This document shows positions 34,720 to 44,177 of a DNA stretch of 64,000 nucleotides, in pieces; position 1 is the first letter of the stretch, and every line of letters starts with the position of its first letter. The notes beneath the pieces were generated by a model. That model saw nothing but the letters and a program-made list of their open reading frames with translations. It searched no databases and was not told the DNA's origin. The position numbers and the translations under genes were made by a program. Origin of the DNA: UBA1926 sp002337215 (GTDB lineage: Bacteria > Planctomycetota > Phycisphaerae > Phycisphaerales > UBA1924); NCBI GenBank assembly GCA_963973795.1, contig CAXBAF010000014.1, forward strand, positions 33,348 to 97,347, in the 5' to 3' direction.

Positions 34720-36339
34720 TTATTCGAGCTCGCCGATATAGCGCAGGTGTTCGCGGTGAAGCCCGAGCATGGGAGGCCAGATGAGATAATCACCGATCAG
34801 CGACTCGGGATTCACGCTCATCCGTGTCCCGTTGTCGTCCTCGCCGTTCTCGCCCGTCGAATAGACCAGGAACTGGTCGTCATAGAGCGTGATCTCGAAG
34901 TTGGTGCCGTCTCCCGGGAAGAGCTGCATCGTGTGCGGCTCCTTCTCCTCCCGCTCGTCGGCGACGTAGTCGTCTGTCACCGGGCGGAAGTACCGCATGG
35001 GCGGCCTGCGCCCACCCGCCCGGCTCGTGTTGAGCGGGTCATCCTCGAGCCGGTCCACCCAGCGCGGACGGATGCCATCGATCGCGGTCGCGAACGAGCC
35101 GACCCGGTAGTACCGGCCCAGCAACCCAAGCGACTGCCGCGTCCCGACGCGTTCCAGATCGACGTGCGTCCGCAGGTCGAAAAGCACGCCCATGTCCCCC
35201 CCGGTGCCGACGGTGACCACGAGCGTGTCGTCGCCCGCCATGTCGGTATCCCACGCGAACGGGAGTTGGAGCAGCGGATCGAACCGATCGAGCTCCCACC
35301 GCTTCTCCCAGCTCTGGAAGACGCCCTTGAGCACGTCGTCGATGTCGAACCAGTCCTTCTGCGACGATTCGTTCGCCTCGAAGCGCGTCGCGGCGCTGAA
35401 ACGTCGCAGCGGCCGATCGGTCGTCGCAAGCCGCACCATCGTGGGCACGAAGCGGTTCCGGTCCACGTTGCCCCGCGTCTCGTAGAGAACCTCGATGAGT
35501 TGCTCGGCCGCGAGACGGTTCGCCCTCGGGAAGTTCAGGCGATCGAGGCGGATCGGGCCGTCCTCGGGGTGCAGCCGATCGATCACCTTCTTCAGCGCGT
35601 TGACATCGACCGCGCGATCGCCCTTGAAATCCTGATAGGCGATATCTCGCATCCGCGTCAGCGCGTCGGCCGCCGTGCGATAGCCCCACTCCGACTCGGC
35701 GAGTGTTTCCCGGTCCGCGATCTGGTACCCGAACTGCACGAGATCGACGAGCAGGTCGAGCGCCGGCGCGACCTCGCCCGCCGCGAGCCGACGCGTCGCC
35801 TCGATATGCACAAGGCAGCGCAGGTCGTCGAATTTCTTCATATAGAAATGACGCGCGCCCGCGAGCAGCGGCGGATCGCCCAGGTCTGTGTACATCTCAC
35901 CGCGGATGGAATCGATGCCGATCCCGTCCACGCCGTACGGGAGCGCGAACGCCATCGCGGTGTCGTACTTCTCGCCGACCGTCGCCTTGTCGAGCGCGTC
36001 GATCACGTTCTTGCTCGAAGGCTTCGTCGCCCACGCCTCCGCGGCCGACCAGCCCCGCGCACCCGCGAACATCATCTGCGCCTTCTCGACGGTCTCCACG
36101 CCGAGCGGCGCGGGCTCCAGATCGATCAGGGCCGGCAGGATGATCGGGTGCGACCATCGCGATTGGACGATGTCGCCGTACAGGTTGTTGGCCTGCTCGA
36201 CCCAGGTTTGCCCGGCCGCCGCGGGGGCGAACACCCCCACCGCGAGCGTGGCGATCAGGCCAAGGAACTTCCCACGCGAGCGCCGCGGGGCGGGGCTCGG
36301 CGCAACGGTCGTGGTCTCGTGATTCGGCTGATTCGGCAT
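34720..36339 (-). CDS. Exported hypothetical protein
   Basis: This is a 539-residue protein with an N-terminal basic region, a hydrophobic stretch (FLGLIATLAVGVFAPAAAG) and the sequence QTWVEQAN after the predicted cut. No family is recognised. It is rich in helical segments (about 60-340) with an acidic C-terminal half that contains a GGRRPPMRYFRPV stretch. ATG 36339 is chosen over the longer frame because it gives the signal peptide. It is divergent in sequence but typical in codon use. Confidence 0.75.
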   Translation of the reverse strand: MPNQPNHETTTVAPSPAPRRSRGKFLGLIATLAVGVFAPAAAGQTWVEQANNLYGDIVQSRWSHPIILPALIDLEPAPLGVETVEKAQMMFAGARGWSAAEAWATKPSSKNVIDALDKATVGEKYDTAMAFALPYGVDGIGIDSIRGEMYTDLGDPPLLAGARHFYMKKFDDLRCLVHIEATRRLAAGEVAPALDLLVDLVQFGYQIADRETLAESEWGYRTAADALTRMRDIAYQDFKGDRAVDVNALKKVIDRLHPEDGPIRLDRLNFPRANRLAAEQLIEVLYETRGNVDRNRFVPTMVRLATTDRPLRRFSAATRFEANESSQKDWFDIDDVLKGVFQSWEKRWELDRFDPLLQLPFAWDTDMAGDDTLVVTVGTGGDMGVLFDLRTHVDLERVGTRQSLGLLGRYYRVGSFATAIDGIRPRWVDRLEDDPLNTSRAGGRRPPMRYFRPVTDDYVADEREEKEPHTMQLFPGDGTNFEITLYDDQFLVYSTGENGEDDNGTRMSVNPESLIGDYLIWPPMLGLHREHLRYIGELE

Positions 36340-36430
36340 AGCCCGATGGTAGCACGCGACGCCGCCCCGTTCGGCCGCCGGACCCAATCCCGAGCGCCCG
36401 CCGAAACCCGATCCACATCCTTGGCGGAAT

Positions 36431-36464
36431 GAAAAACCGCCGCGGGTCGGTAAACCCGCGGCGG
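36431..36464 (-). terminator. Rho-independent terminator of the sigma factor gene
   Basis: The stem CCGCCGCGGGT/ACCCGCGGCGG (36437-36447 with 36454-36464) is followed on the minus strand by TTTTT. It lies 45 nt beyond the stop of the sigma-70 gene. Confidence 0.88.
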
Positions 36465-36508
36465 ATTGGATTGTGGACGAGAACTCAGACGATCGGGAGC
36501 CGAAGGGC

Positions 36509-37462
36509 TCAGCCGATGTCGGCCGGGCTCAGGCGGAGGTTCCCAGCATCGTTGGTCTCGCTGGGTTCAGCCGCATCGGCGAAATCGCGGCGGAAGAACC
36601 GCGTCGGCTTCGCGTCCTGCAGCCGCTCGTTGAGCTTCTCGAGCGATTCATCAACGATCTGACGCACGCGCTCACGGCTGATGCCGATCTCGTCGGCGAT
36701 CTGCTTCAGCGTCAGGGGCTCGCGGCCATCGAGGCCGAAACGGAGCCGGAGGATCGTGCCCTCGCGGTCATCGATCGTCTCGAGCAGCCGACGGAGCACG
36801 TTGAGTTCCTCGCTCTGCAGCACGGATTCGTCGGGTGTCGACGTCCGCGAATCGGCGACGAGGTCCGCCATGCTCATCAGGTCACCGTCGCCGCCGTTGC
36901 CCTCCTGGGCCGGCGTGCGGAAGGCCTTGACCGCCCGCTTGATGATCTTGACCTTCTTGACGGGCAGTTCCATGCGCTCGGCGAGCTGCTCGACCGTGGG
37001 GGTCACCCCGATCTCACGCTCGAGCTCACGGCTCGCGACCTTCCACTTGGCGATCAGCTCGACCATGTAGGCCGGGATATGGATCGGCTGGCGGGCGTTG
37101 ATCAACGCACGCTTGATCGCCTGCTTGATCCACCACGACGCATAGGTGCTGAAACGGGCGCCCTGAGCGGGGTCGAAGCCCTCGACCGCCCGCATGAGCC
37201 CGATGTTGCCCTCTTCGATGATGTCCGAGAGGGTCAGCCCGCGGTTGGTGTAGTTCTTACCAATCGCGACGACAAGCCGAAGGTTGGCGCGGATCATCCG
37301 CTCGCGGGCCATCGGACAGTCATCGTTGATGATCGCCCAGCCGAGCTCGCGCTCTTCCTCGGCGGTCAGCAGAGCGACCTTATTAATGTCATCAAGATAG
37401 AGCTGAAGATCAGACTTCAGCCCGGGCGACCGACCGGTCGCGCGTGCATCGTTGCCACTCAC
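36509..37462 (-). CDS. Sigma-70 family RNA polymerase sigma factor (RpoD/SigA type)
   Basis: This is a 317-residue sigma factor with regions 1.2 (DLQLYLDDINKVALLTAEEE), 2 (ENLRLVVAIGKNY...EEGNIGLMRAVEGF...STYASWWIKQAIKRAL), 3 (EQLAERMELPVKKVKIIKRA) and 4 (LKQIADEIGISRERVRQI). Regions 2.4 and 4.2 are intact, so it should bind standard -10/-35 promoters. It lacks region 1.1 and the long non-conserved region of the large RpoD, so it may be a short primary factor or a group 2 factor. No anti-sigma gene is adjacent. Confidence 0.92.
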   Translation of the reverse strand: MSGNDARATGRSPGLKSDLQLYLDDINKVALLTAEEERELGWAIINDDCPMARERMIRANLRLVVAIGKNYTNRGLTLSDIIEEGNIGLMRAVEGFDPAQGARFSTYASWWIKQAIKRALINARQPIHIPAYMVELIAKWKVASRELEREIGVTPTVEQLAERMELPVKKVKIIKRAVKAFRTPAQEGNGGDGDLMSMADLVADSRTSTPDESVLQSEELNVLRRLLETIDDREGTILRLRFGLDGREPLTLKQIADEIGISRERVRQIVDESLEKLNERLQDAKPTRFFRRDFADAAEPSETNDAGNLRLSPADIG

Positions 37463-37794
37463 TTGTCCTACCCATCCTCACGACGGAAAATTCCGCCTCT
37501 TGACTCTCTCGGTCTTGTCTCTCGATCCTCGACTCCCACTCGCCGGGCGCCACACCCGACTCCTGAATGGTAACGAGAATCAACCGATCACTTCAACCGC
37601 AAACACGAGCATTCACAGAGGTTTATCGTTCCGCTGATGCTCCTGATCGACCGTACGGCAGTGCTTACCGCCCGGTTTCAGGAGTTTATGCGTAAAATCA
37701 TCGGCTGGCTCACGGTTTTGCTGGCAGAATCAATTTCTTGGTCCACAATATGCGGTTTGACCCTCTGAAGTAACGAACAATTCCCGATCGAAAA
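37463..37794. other. Divergent intergenic region, 332 bp
   Basis: This region lies between the sigma factor gene (minus) and the UVR-motif gene (plus). It is lower in G+C than its flanks, as promoters are, and has several T/A-rich patches, but I could not settle on a -35/-10 pair. No gene or terminator is seen. Confidence 0.4.
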
Positions 37795-38670
37795 ATGACT
37801 GATCCGACGCCCGAGAACTTCGACCTTTCCCCCATCCTCGATGGGTGGCCCTTCGAGCCGGGCACGATCAATGTCCGCATCGTCCGAGGACTCGACCAAC
37901 TCCCCAAGATCCAGGTCCGCCTCGATCTGGGAATCATCCAGATGAACATCGACGGCCGCCCCGACGGCCAGCACCCCCACGGCTTCTCCAGCCTCCTCGA
38001 GTACTTCGAGGCGCGGGCCGACGAGGCGGGTGACCCGGCCTTCTTCCATGAGTCCGATGATGAGGCCACGAGCAACGGCATCGGCACCGGGGCCTCGGAA
38101 TCCGGTGATCCGGCCTACGCAGACGACGGCGAGAACGACGACGAGTACACGCCCGCATCGCTGAACCTCGACGCCGACACGTGCCGCGCCCTCCGAGAGG
38201 AAGCCGCCCAGTTCTACCACCGCTACGTCGCGCTTCTCGTGCTCGAGGATTTCGAGGGCGTAATCCGTGATACGTCGCGCAACCTGCGCGTCGCGGACCT
38301 GTGTCGCGAACACGCCGCCGATGACCGCGACCGCGCGATGCTCGAACAGGTTCGCCCCTACATCATCATGATGCGCACCCGAGCAATCGCGGGGCAGGCA
38401 CTCAAAGACGACGTGCCCAAGGCCGCGATCGCCGCGGTGGACGACGGGCTCGAATCGCTGCAAGCCCACTACGCCGAGACCGGCGAGCCCGAAGAGTTCG
38501 AGGGCTCCAGCGAGGCCCAGAGCCTGCGTGAGATGCGCGACGCGCTGGTGCCCAAACTCCCGGTGAGCCAGAAGACCGAACTCCGCGAGAGGCTCCACGA
38601 GGCGATCCGCCGCGAGAACTACGAGCTCGCCGCGATCCTCCGCAACGAACTCCGCATGCTGGGCGACTGA
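37795..38670 (+). CDS. UVR-motif (UvrB/UvrC-type) domain protein
   Basis: This is a 291-residue soluble protein. The last 33 residues form a UVR motif (LRERLHEAIRRENYELAAIL), as in UvrB, UvrC and ClpC-type proteins, which mediates protein contacts. The N-terminal region (about 1-75) is an unknown domain that starts DPTPENFDLSPILDGW, followed by an acidic linker (about 85-125). The middle contains a helical domain rich in Asp and Arg. It is not UvrB or UvrC. It may act with the McsA/ClpC-type system or another partner; the role is unknown. Confidence 0.8.
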   Translation: MTDPTPENFDLSPILDGWPFEPGTINVRIVRGLDQLPKIQVRLDLGIIQMNIDGRPDGQHPHGFSSLLEYFEARADEAGDPAFFHESDDEATSNGIGTGASESGDPAYADDGENDDEYTPASLNLDADTCRALREEAAQFYHRYVALLVLEDFEGVIRDTSRNLRVADLCREHAADDRDRAMLEQVRPYIIMMRTRAIAGQALKDDVPKAAIAAVDDGLESLQAHYAETGEPEEFEGSSEAQSLREMRDALVPKLPVSQKTELRERLHEAIRRENYELAAILRNELRMLGD

Positions 38671-38681
38671 CCGAGATCCGC

Positions 38682-40661
38682 CTACGAACGCCCCGCCTTC
38701 CGCGCGTGGATCGTCAGCAGCGTCAAGTCCGACGGCGTCACACCCTCAAGCCGGCCCGCCTGACCGAACGTCTCAGGCCGGTACCGCATCAGCGCCTCCC
38801 GCGCCTCGTTCCGCAGCCCCTCGACGGCTCCGAAATCGATCCACCCCGGGATCCGCCGCGTCTCCATCGATGCCTGCCGCTTGATCTCCGACGCCTGCCG
38901 CTTCAGGTACGGCGCGTACCGCAGGTCAGCGTGGACCGACTTGAACACCGTCTCGTCGGCGCGCACACCCGCGAGCGCCGATTTCAGATCCGCGACCGTG
39001 AACCCATCCCGACGAGCCGCGTCCGCGAGCGGAAACCCGTCCACACGCGTGCGCGAAACCGCGTCCTGCATCGCCGCGATCTGCGCCGTGCGCGCACCGT
39101 GCAACGCGAGCCGCAACTGGCCGAGCGCCGTGTGCTCGAGCAACCCCAGCCGTTCCGCGATCGGCGTAAGCCGGTCCGCCGTATTGTCCGCCCGCAAGAG
39201 CAGCCGGTGCTCCGCCCGGCTCGTGAACATCCGGTACGGCTCCACCGGAGTCTTCGTCACCAGGTCATCCATCAGCACACCGATGTACGCCTCGTCCCGC
39301 CGCAGAATGAAATCCGCCTGTTCACACCGCGCCAGCCGCGCCGCGTTGATCCCCGCGATCAGCCCCTGCGCCGCGGCCTCTTCGTACCCGCTCGTTCCGT
39401 TGATCTGCCCCGCGAGAAAAAGCCCCACGACGAGGTGCGTCTCTCCGGTCGCCTTGATCTGGTGGCTCATCACCGTGTCGTACTCGACCGCGTAGCCGTG
39501 CATGTAGATGTGCGCACGCTCGCACCCCGGCATCGTGCGCACGACCGTCTCCTGCACATCCGCGGGCAGGCTGCTCGCGATCCCGTTGCAATACACCCAG
39601 TCCGTGCTCAGGCTCTCGGGCTCGAGAAACACGCCGTGCGCGTCGCGGTCGGCGAACCGCACGACCTTATCCTCGATGCTCGGGCAATAGCGAGGCCCCC
39701 GGCTTTTGATCTGCCCGCTGAACATCGGCGCCCGGTGCAGGTTCGCCCGGATCGCCGCGTGCCCGGCCTCGCTCGTGTACGTCTGCCGGCACTCGACCTG
39801 TTCCATAACCGGGAACCGGTCGAGCAATTCACCGAACCCGCCGACACCATCCGCATCGCCATCCAAACGAGCCCCTCGCGCAAGCGAGGGGATTCCGCCT
39901 CCCGACCCCCGCTCGCTCAGATCACTGAACGCCGCCGGCTCCGCGTCCCCCCCATGCACCGCCAGCGATTCCCACTCGATCGTCGACCGCTTCAGCCTGG
40001 GCGGGGTCCCCGTCTTGAGCCGACCCAACTCAAAGCCGAGCCCCGCGAGCGCCCCCGAGATCGCGCCCGCCGGCGCCTCGCCCTTCCGCCCGCCCTCGTT
40101 CTTCTCATCCCCGGTGTGCATCAAGCCGCGCATGAAGGTGCCGGTTGTAAGCACAACAGCATCAGAGACCAAGACGAATAGTTCACCCTCGATCGTGCGC
40201 ACGCCGACACCCGTCACCCGCCGACCATCGCCGGGACCTCCGCCGACCCGCTCGGTCTCGATTGTCTCGACCGCGCCGCCGACGACCTCGATCTCAGGCC
40301 GGCTCGCGATCGCCCGCTGGGCAACCCTGGCGTACTCGACCTTGTCGTTCTGGCACCGCGGCCCATGGACAGCCGACCCCTTGCTTGTGTTGAGCATCTT
40401 GAAGTGGATCCCCGTCGCGTCGGCGATGAGGCCCATCAGCCCCCCCATCGCGTCGATCTCGCGGACGAGCTGTCCCTTCGCGAGCCCGCCGATCGCCGGG
40501 TTGCACGACATGACCCCGATCTTCGCGGGGTCGAGCGTAACGAGCGCGACGGTCGGCGCACCGTCGGCGGCGCAAGGCAGCAGGTTCGCCGCCGCCCACG
40601 CGGCTTCGAGCCCGGCGTGGCCGCCACCAATAATGATGATGGGATAGTGATGCTGCGTCAC
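38682..40661 (-). CDS. mnmG: tRNA uridine-5-carboxymethylaminomethyl(34) synthesis enzyme MnmG
   Basis: This is a 659-residue flavoenzyme of the MnmE-MnmG complex that modifies wobble uridines. FAD motif IIIIGGGHAGLEAA, family motif GPRYCPSIEDK and a second motif GYEEAAAQGLIAG are intact, as are the catalytic cysteines near CNPAIGG and the conserved R-F-A-D-R region. The GTG start at 40661 gives the usual N-terminus; the upstream extension has no MnmG similarity. Near residues 250-285 there is an added loop (FSDLSERGSGGGIPSLARG...) encoded partly by a perfect palindrome (39872-39891). The complex partner may be the reduced MnmE-like protein at 17841. Confidence 0.94.
   Translation of the reverse strand: MTQHHYPIIIIGGGHAGLEAAWAAANLLPCAADGAPTVALVTLDPAKIGVMSCNPAIGGLAKGQLVREIDAMGGLMGLIADATGIHFKMLNTSKGSAVHGPRCQNDKVEYARVAQRAIASRPEIEVVGGAVETIETERVGGGPGDGRRVTGVGVRTIEGELFVLVSDAVVLTTGTFMRGLMHTGDEKNEGGRKGEAPAGAISGALAGLGFELGRLKTGTPPRLKRSTIEWESLAVHGGDAEPAAFSDLSERGSGGGIPSLARGARLDGDADGVGGFGELLDRFPVMEQVECRQTYTSEAGHAAIRANLHRAPMFSGQIKSRGPRYCPSIEDKVVRFADRDAHGVFLEPESLSTDWVYCNGIASSLPADVQETVVRTMPGCERAHIYMHGYAVEYDTVMSHQIKATGETHLVVGLFLAGQINGTSGYEEAAAQGLIAGINAARLARCEQADFILRRDEAYIGVLMDDLVTKTPVEPYRMFTSRAEHRLLLRADNTADRLTPIAERLGLLEHTALGQLRLALHGARTAQIAAMQDAVSRTRVDGFPLADAARRDGFTVADLKSALAGVRADETVFKSVHADLRYAPYLKRQASEIKRQASMETRRIPGWIDFGAVEGLRNEAREALMRYRPETFGQAGRLEGVTPSDLTLLTIHARKAGRS
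39872..39891. repeat. Perfect palindrome with GCAA loop inside mnmG
   Basis: CCCCTCGC (39872-39879), loop GCAA, GCGAGGGG (39884-39891). It shares the core CGCGCAAGCG with 28484-28507 and looks like a REP-type element. Confidence 0.7.
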
Positions 40662-40853
40662 GCCCGGATGGTAGATGCTCCGCGGAGCGAACAAAGCAGC
40701 CGCAACGCCCGAACGAGCGCTGCTCGGTGACCTGAGCAGATCCGGCGGTGCCGGGGCGAGACGCCAATCGTGGGCGCACATGACACAAAGGCGGCCCACC
40801 GCTCTCGCAATGGGCCGCAACCATCAAGCCGAGCCGCATCCGAGGCAGGCCGT

Positions 40854-42743
40854 TTACGGACAGCCGCCGAGGAAGCCGGCCACGAACGTTTGCAAATCTG
40901 CGAGATCGAAGACCCCAAAGGGCTCAGCAACATCCGCGGCGGGAGTGCCGGTCTGGAAGAAGGCGACGAACGCCTGGACGTCCGCAAGATCGAGCACACC
41001 AGACGGCTCGGCGATATCTGGCACACAGTCCGGACCGGGAACCGTCAGCACGACGATTTCCTTGAGGTGCCCGAAGTGCGGCGCCTGGAGATCGGCGAGC
41101 GGGTTGCCGTGCCCGTCTTCGGTCCACTGCTTGGCATCCACGACCGCCCGGAACGCACGCCTGTAGATCAGCCGCGCACGGACCGTGACATCACCCATGC
41201 CGCGCGGCACTTCAAATGCATACGAGCTGGCGTCTGTTGCGAAAGCCGGCAGCCTGGTGTCGAATACGAGTTCGGCTGCGTCGGTGAAGAACGTCGGCCC
41301 ATTCCCATTCGCATCTCTGATGAATTTGGCAAACAGCCGGCCGGGCTGACCCGCGTAGTAGCCCTGCGCTGGATCGCCAACGCCGCCCAGTTCGTGCACC
41401 ACCGAGCCCGATTCGAATGCGAGCGGCGAGCCGTCGGATGCGCGCACCGCCTCGACCAGCAGGATCATGTTCCGAACCGTTACGCCAGTCGGCACATGGT
41501 GCCCGGTCATCGTGTTCTGCACCTCGACATCGACCTGCACGCTGCCGGAGAGGCGGTCTGCACCCGCGACGAGTTCGACCGCGTTCTCGAGGAACTCGGG
41601 GGTCGTGCCACGGATATCGTGCGACCGTATCGTCGCGGGATCACGCTCGACCGGATCGACGCTGCAGATTGTTGTGGCACCGGTCGACCCCATGTGGCAA
41701 TCGACGCAGGACGCGTACTGCGGAGAGTTCGGGTCTCCGTACGGCGACTCGGCCCACTCGGTATACGTCGGCTCAGACGTGATCCCTGTGTAGGTATGGT
41801 CCTCGCCCGGGTCGTTCTTGTCTTGATGGCACGCGCCACACGCAGCAGCTGTCAGCTGCGGGGAATATGCGGGCTGCATCAGCCCGGGGAGTTCGTAGGA
41901 TGAATCGCCGAGCGCGCCGTACATGACCTGCTCGCCCGCCGCGGGACGGAAGAAATCAACTGCGCCCGGGAAGATGCCCGGGAAGTCGATCTTGCTCACG
42001 TCCACATTCGCGATCTTGTGGCACGTCTCGCACGACACCCCGTGAATCACGCCCGCGGAGGGGTAACCCGCGTCACTCGGGGTCTGCATCGGTGAGAACG
42101 GCGTTTCGATCCATGGCTCGGGCTGGTGGCACGATGCGCACTCGGACGCGGGGTTCGTAGCGGCGAAGACGGAGTCACGAAGATAAACAAAGCCGCCCAT
42201 CCCGCCCGGCGTCCCATCCCCCGAATAAAGGTCATGCACCCACGTGTTCACACCCGCCTTCGCCATCGGTGATCCCGCCCACTCTTCGAACTGATCGGCG
42301 TGACAGCTTGCGCACGTCGCGGGCTCAAGGAACGAGTACTCGGGGTGATCGACCGAGGGTGTATCACCGAGCACAAAGTCCATCGACGCGATACCCGTAT
42401 ACCCCCGGCCGTGGTTGTACTGGCCCTGAGCGGCGGCGACGATCATCAGGCCGACCATGTCCGGGACCTCGAGCGAGTAGGACCCGTCCGCGCCAGTCAC
42501 GGTCCGGATCGGCTGCGCCCGTACCGAGACAATCGCGTCCTTGATCGGAGCCCCAATTTCATCACGCACAACGCCAGAGAGAATCACGGTCGGCCCGGTC
42601 GGCCCGGGGCCCGCGTTCTCCGGTGCGCGCCCCAGCTCGCTCACCGGCACAGCGATGAACGCGCCGAGAAGCACCATCGAACTGAAGCCCACGAACCCGA
42701 TGGGCTTTGAGAGGCTCCGCAGACGATGGCGCAGGCTTTTCAT
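40854..42743 (-). CDS. Five-heme c-type cytochrome with GC-type dockerin repeats
   Basis: This is a 629-residue exported protein. After a basic N-terminus and hydrophobic segment (FVGFSSMVLLGAFIAVPV) comes a carboxypeptidase-regulatory-like beta domain (about 53-98). Five CxxCH heme sites follow: CASCH at 144 and 202, CETCH at 238, CGACH at 302 and CVDCH at 346. A beta-rich region precedes two C-terminal repeats (SGVLDLADVQAFV, FGVFDLADLQTFV) ending GGCP. Heme count and placement suggest electron transfer at or outside the cell surface. The dockerin-like end matches those of GC-type dockerin-anchored proteins. AGGAG lies 8 nt before the ATG. Confidence 0.88.
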   Translation of the reverse strand: MKSLRHRLRSLSKPIGFVGFSSMVLLGAFIAVPVSELGRAPENAGPGPTGPTVILSGVVRDEIGAPIKDAIVSVRAQPIRTVTGADGSYSLEVPDMVGLMIVAAAQGQYNHGRGYTGIASMDFVLGDTPSVDHPEYSFLEPATCASCHADQFEEWAGSPMAKAGVNTWVHDLYSGDGTPGGMGGFVYLRDSVFAATNPASECASCHQPEPWIETPFSPMQTPSDAGYPSAGVIHGVSCETCHKIANVDVSKIDFPGIFPGAVDFFRPAAGEQVMYGALGDSSYELPGLMQPAYSPQLTAAACGACHQDKNDPGEDHTYTGITSEPTYTEWAESPYGDPNSPQYASCVDCHMGSTGATTICSVDPVERDPATIRSHDIRGTTPEFLENAVELVAGADRLSGSVQVDVEVQNTMTGHHVPTGVTVRNMILLVEAVRASDGSPLAFESGSVVHELGGVGDPAQGYYAGQPGRLFAKFIRDANGNGPTFFTDAAELVFDTRLPAFATDASSYAFEVPRGMGDVTVRARLIYRRAFRAVVDAKQWTEDGHGNPLADLQAPHFGHLKEIVVLTVPGPDCVPDIAEPSGVLDLADVQAFVAFFQTGTPAADVAEPFGVFDLADLQTFVAGFLGGCP

Positions 42744-43020
42744 TACTGGATCTCCTACTACACTATTTTGGATGCGTCCCGAAGACGAGTAGCCCAACGA
42801 CGCCCCTGATTGATTGAATCGCCACTGTATCACAAAAACCTGTAAATGGAGTTCTGCACCCGAAAGTACACTATAAATCATAAAATCGCTCTCCTCCCAC
42901 TGCAAAGCGAGACTTATCGGTCCAATGCAGCAGGCGGGTCATGCACCGTTTCGGACACGGACCGGCGCACAAAAAACCCCCGCGAACGGAGGTCAGAGTG
43001 CAATCCGAGATGGGATCAGT
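42744..43020. other. AT-rich intergenic region between the cytochrome and mdh genes
   Basis: This 277-bp region is clearly AT-richer than its surroundings (for example around 42825-42895) and must hold the cytochrome promoter. Short TTGA direct repeats occur at about 42809-42822. No reliable -35/-10 pair or operator was found. The mdh terminator at 42971-42992 lies at its right end. Confidence 0.45.
42971..42992 (-). terminator. Rho-independent terminator of mdh
   Basis: On the minus strand the stem CCTCCG/CGGGGG with a TTCG loop is followed by six Ts (from AAAAAA at 42971-42976). It lies about 30 nt past the mdh stop. Confidence 0.75.
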
Positions 43021-43023
43021 CGG

Positions 43024-43974
43024 TCACGCCAGTTCAGGGAACATCTTCGTCACGATGCCCACCAGGTCCTCGACATGGCTCGCCGACTCGTCGAACAGCT
43101 TCTGCTCGTCGGCCGTCAACGTGAAGTCCACGACCTTCTCCACGCCGCCCGCGCCCAGCACGGCCGGGACGCCCACGAACAGGCCCTTCTTCCCGAACTC
43201 GCCGTTCAGGTACGCGGCCGACGGGATGATCCGCTTCTTGTCCTTGACGATCGCCTCGACCATCTGGATGGTGCCGCTCGCGGGGGCGTAGTACGCGCTG
43301 GTGCCCATGAGCTTGACGACCTCGCCGCCGCCCGCCTTGGCGCGTTCGACGCACGCGGTGACCTGCTCGTCGCTGAGCAGATCGGTGACGGGGACGCCGT
43401 GCACGCTGGTCAGACGGGGCAGGGGGACCATGTCATCGCCGTGCCCGCCGAGGAGCAGGGCCTGAACATCCTCGACCGAGCAGCCGATCTCCCACGCGAT
43501 GAACGTGCGGAAGCGGGCGACGTCGAGCGCCCCGGCCTGGCCCAGGATGCGGTTGGTCGGGAAGCCGGTCGCCTTCCACGCGGTGTAGACCATCGCGTCG
43601 AGCGGGTTGGAGACGATGATCACGATCGAGTCGGGCGCGTGCTGCTTGATCTGCTCGCTCACGCTCTTGACGATCTTGACATTGGTCTCGATCAGGTCGT
43701 CCCGGCTCATGCCCGGCTTGCGGGGCAGTCCCGCGGTGACGACGACAACATCCGAGCCCGCGATGTCGGCGTAGTCGCTCGTGCCGATCACCTTGCAGTC
43801 GAAGCGTTCGATCGGGCCGCAGCAGGCGAGGTCGAGCGTCTTGCCCTTGGCGACGCCTTCCTTGTCCGGGATATCGAGCAGGACGATGTCCCCGAGTTCC
43901 TTCGCCGCCGCCCAGTGCGCACAGGTCGCGCCCACGTTGCCGGCCCCGATGATGCTGATCTTCGCGCGTGCCAT
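43024..43974 (-). CDS. mdh: Malate dehydrogenase (LDH-like type)
   Basis: This is a 316-residue NAD-dependent enzyme of the TCA cycle. The dinucleotide motif ISIIGAGNVGATCA opens the protein, and LPRKPGMSRDDL carries the Arg pair that favours malate over lactate. The catalytic His is in LLLGGHGDDMVPL and the substrate Arg in LDVARFRTF. The length is normal. Nothing odd is seen. Confidence 0.96.
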   Translation of the reverse strand: MARAKISIIGAGNVGATCAHWAAAKELGDIVLLDIPDKEGVAKGKTLDLACCGPIERFDCKVIGTSDYADIAGSDVVVVTAGLPRKPGMSRDDLIETNVKIVKSVSEQIKQHAPDSIVIIVSNPLDAMVYTAWKATGFPTNRILGQAGALDVARFRTFIAWEIGCSVEDVQALLLGGHGDDMVPLPRLTSVHGVPVTDLLSDEQVTACVERAKAGGGEVVKLMGTSAYYAPASGTIQMVEAIVKDKKRIIPSAAYLNGEFGKKGLFVGVPAVLGAGGVEKVVDFTLTADEQKLFDESASHVEDLVGIVTKMFPELA

Positions 43975-44177
43975 CTATCGATCTCCAGACCCGGGACCCG
44001 CGGCCCGACGCCGGCCTGAAGACCGATCGCGAAACGGGCTGGGTTTCCCCGGAAAAATGTATCTCGTCGCGGCCTCGTGGCCGTCTCTGCGAGTTTAGGC
44101 CCCGATCCATTCAAGGCCGACACGCCAAGACAAACTGTTGAAGGCATCAGCCCCGAATTCGACCGGCCCCGTCGGCC

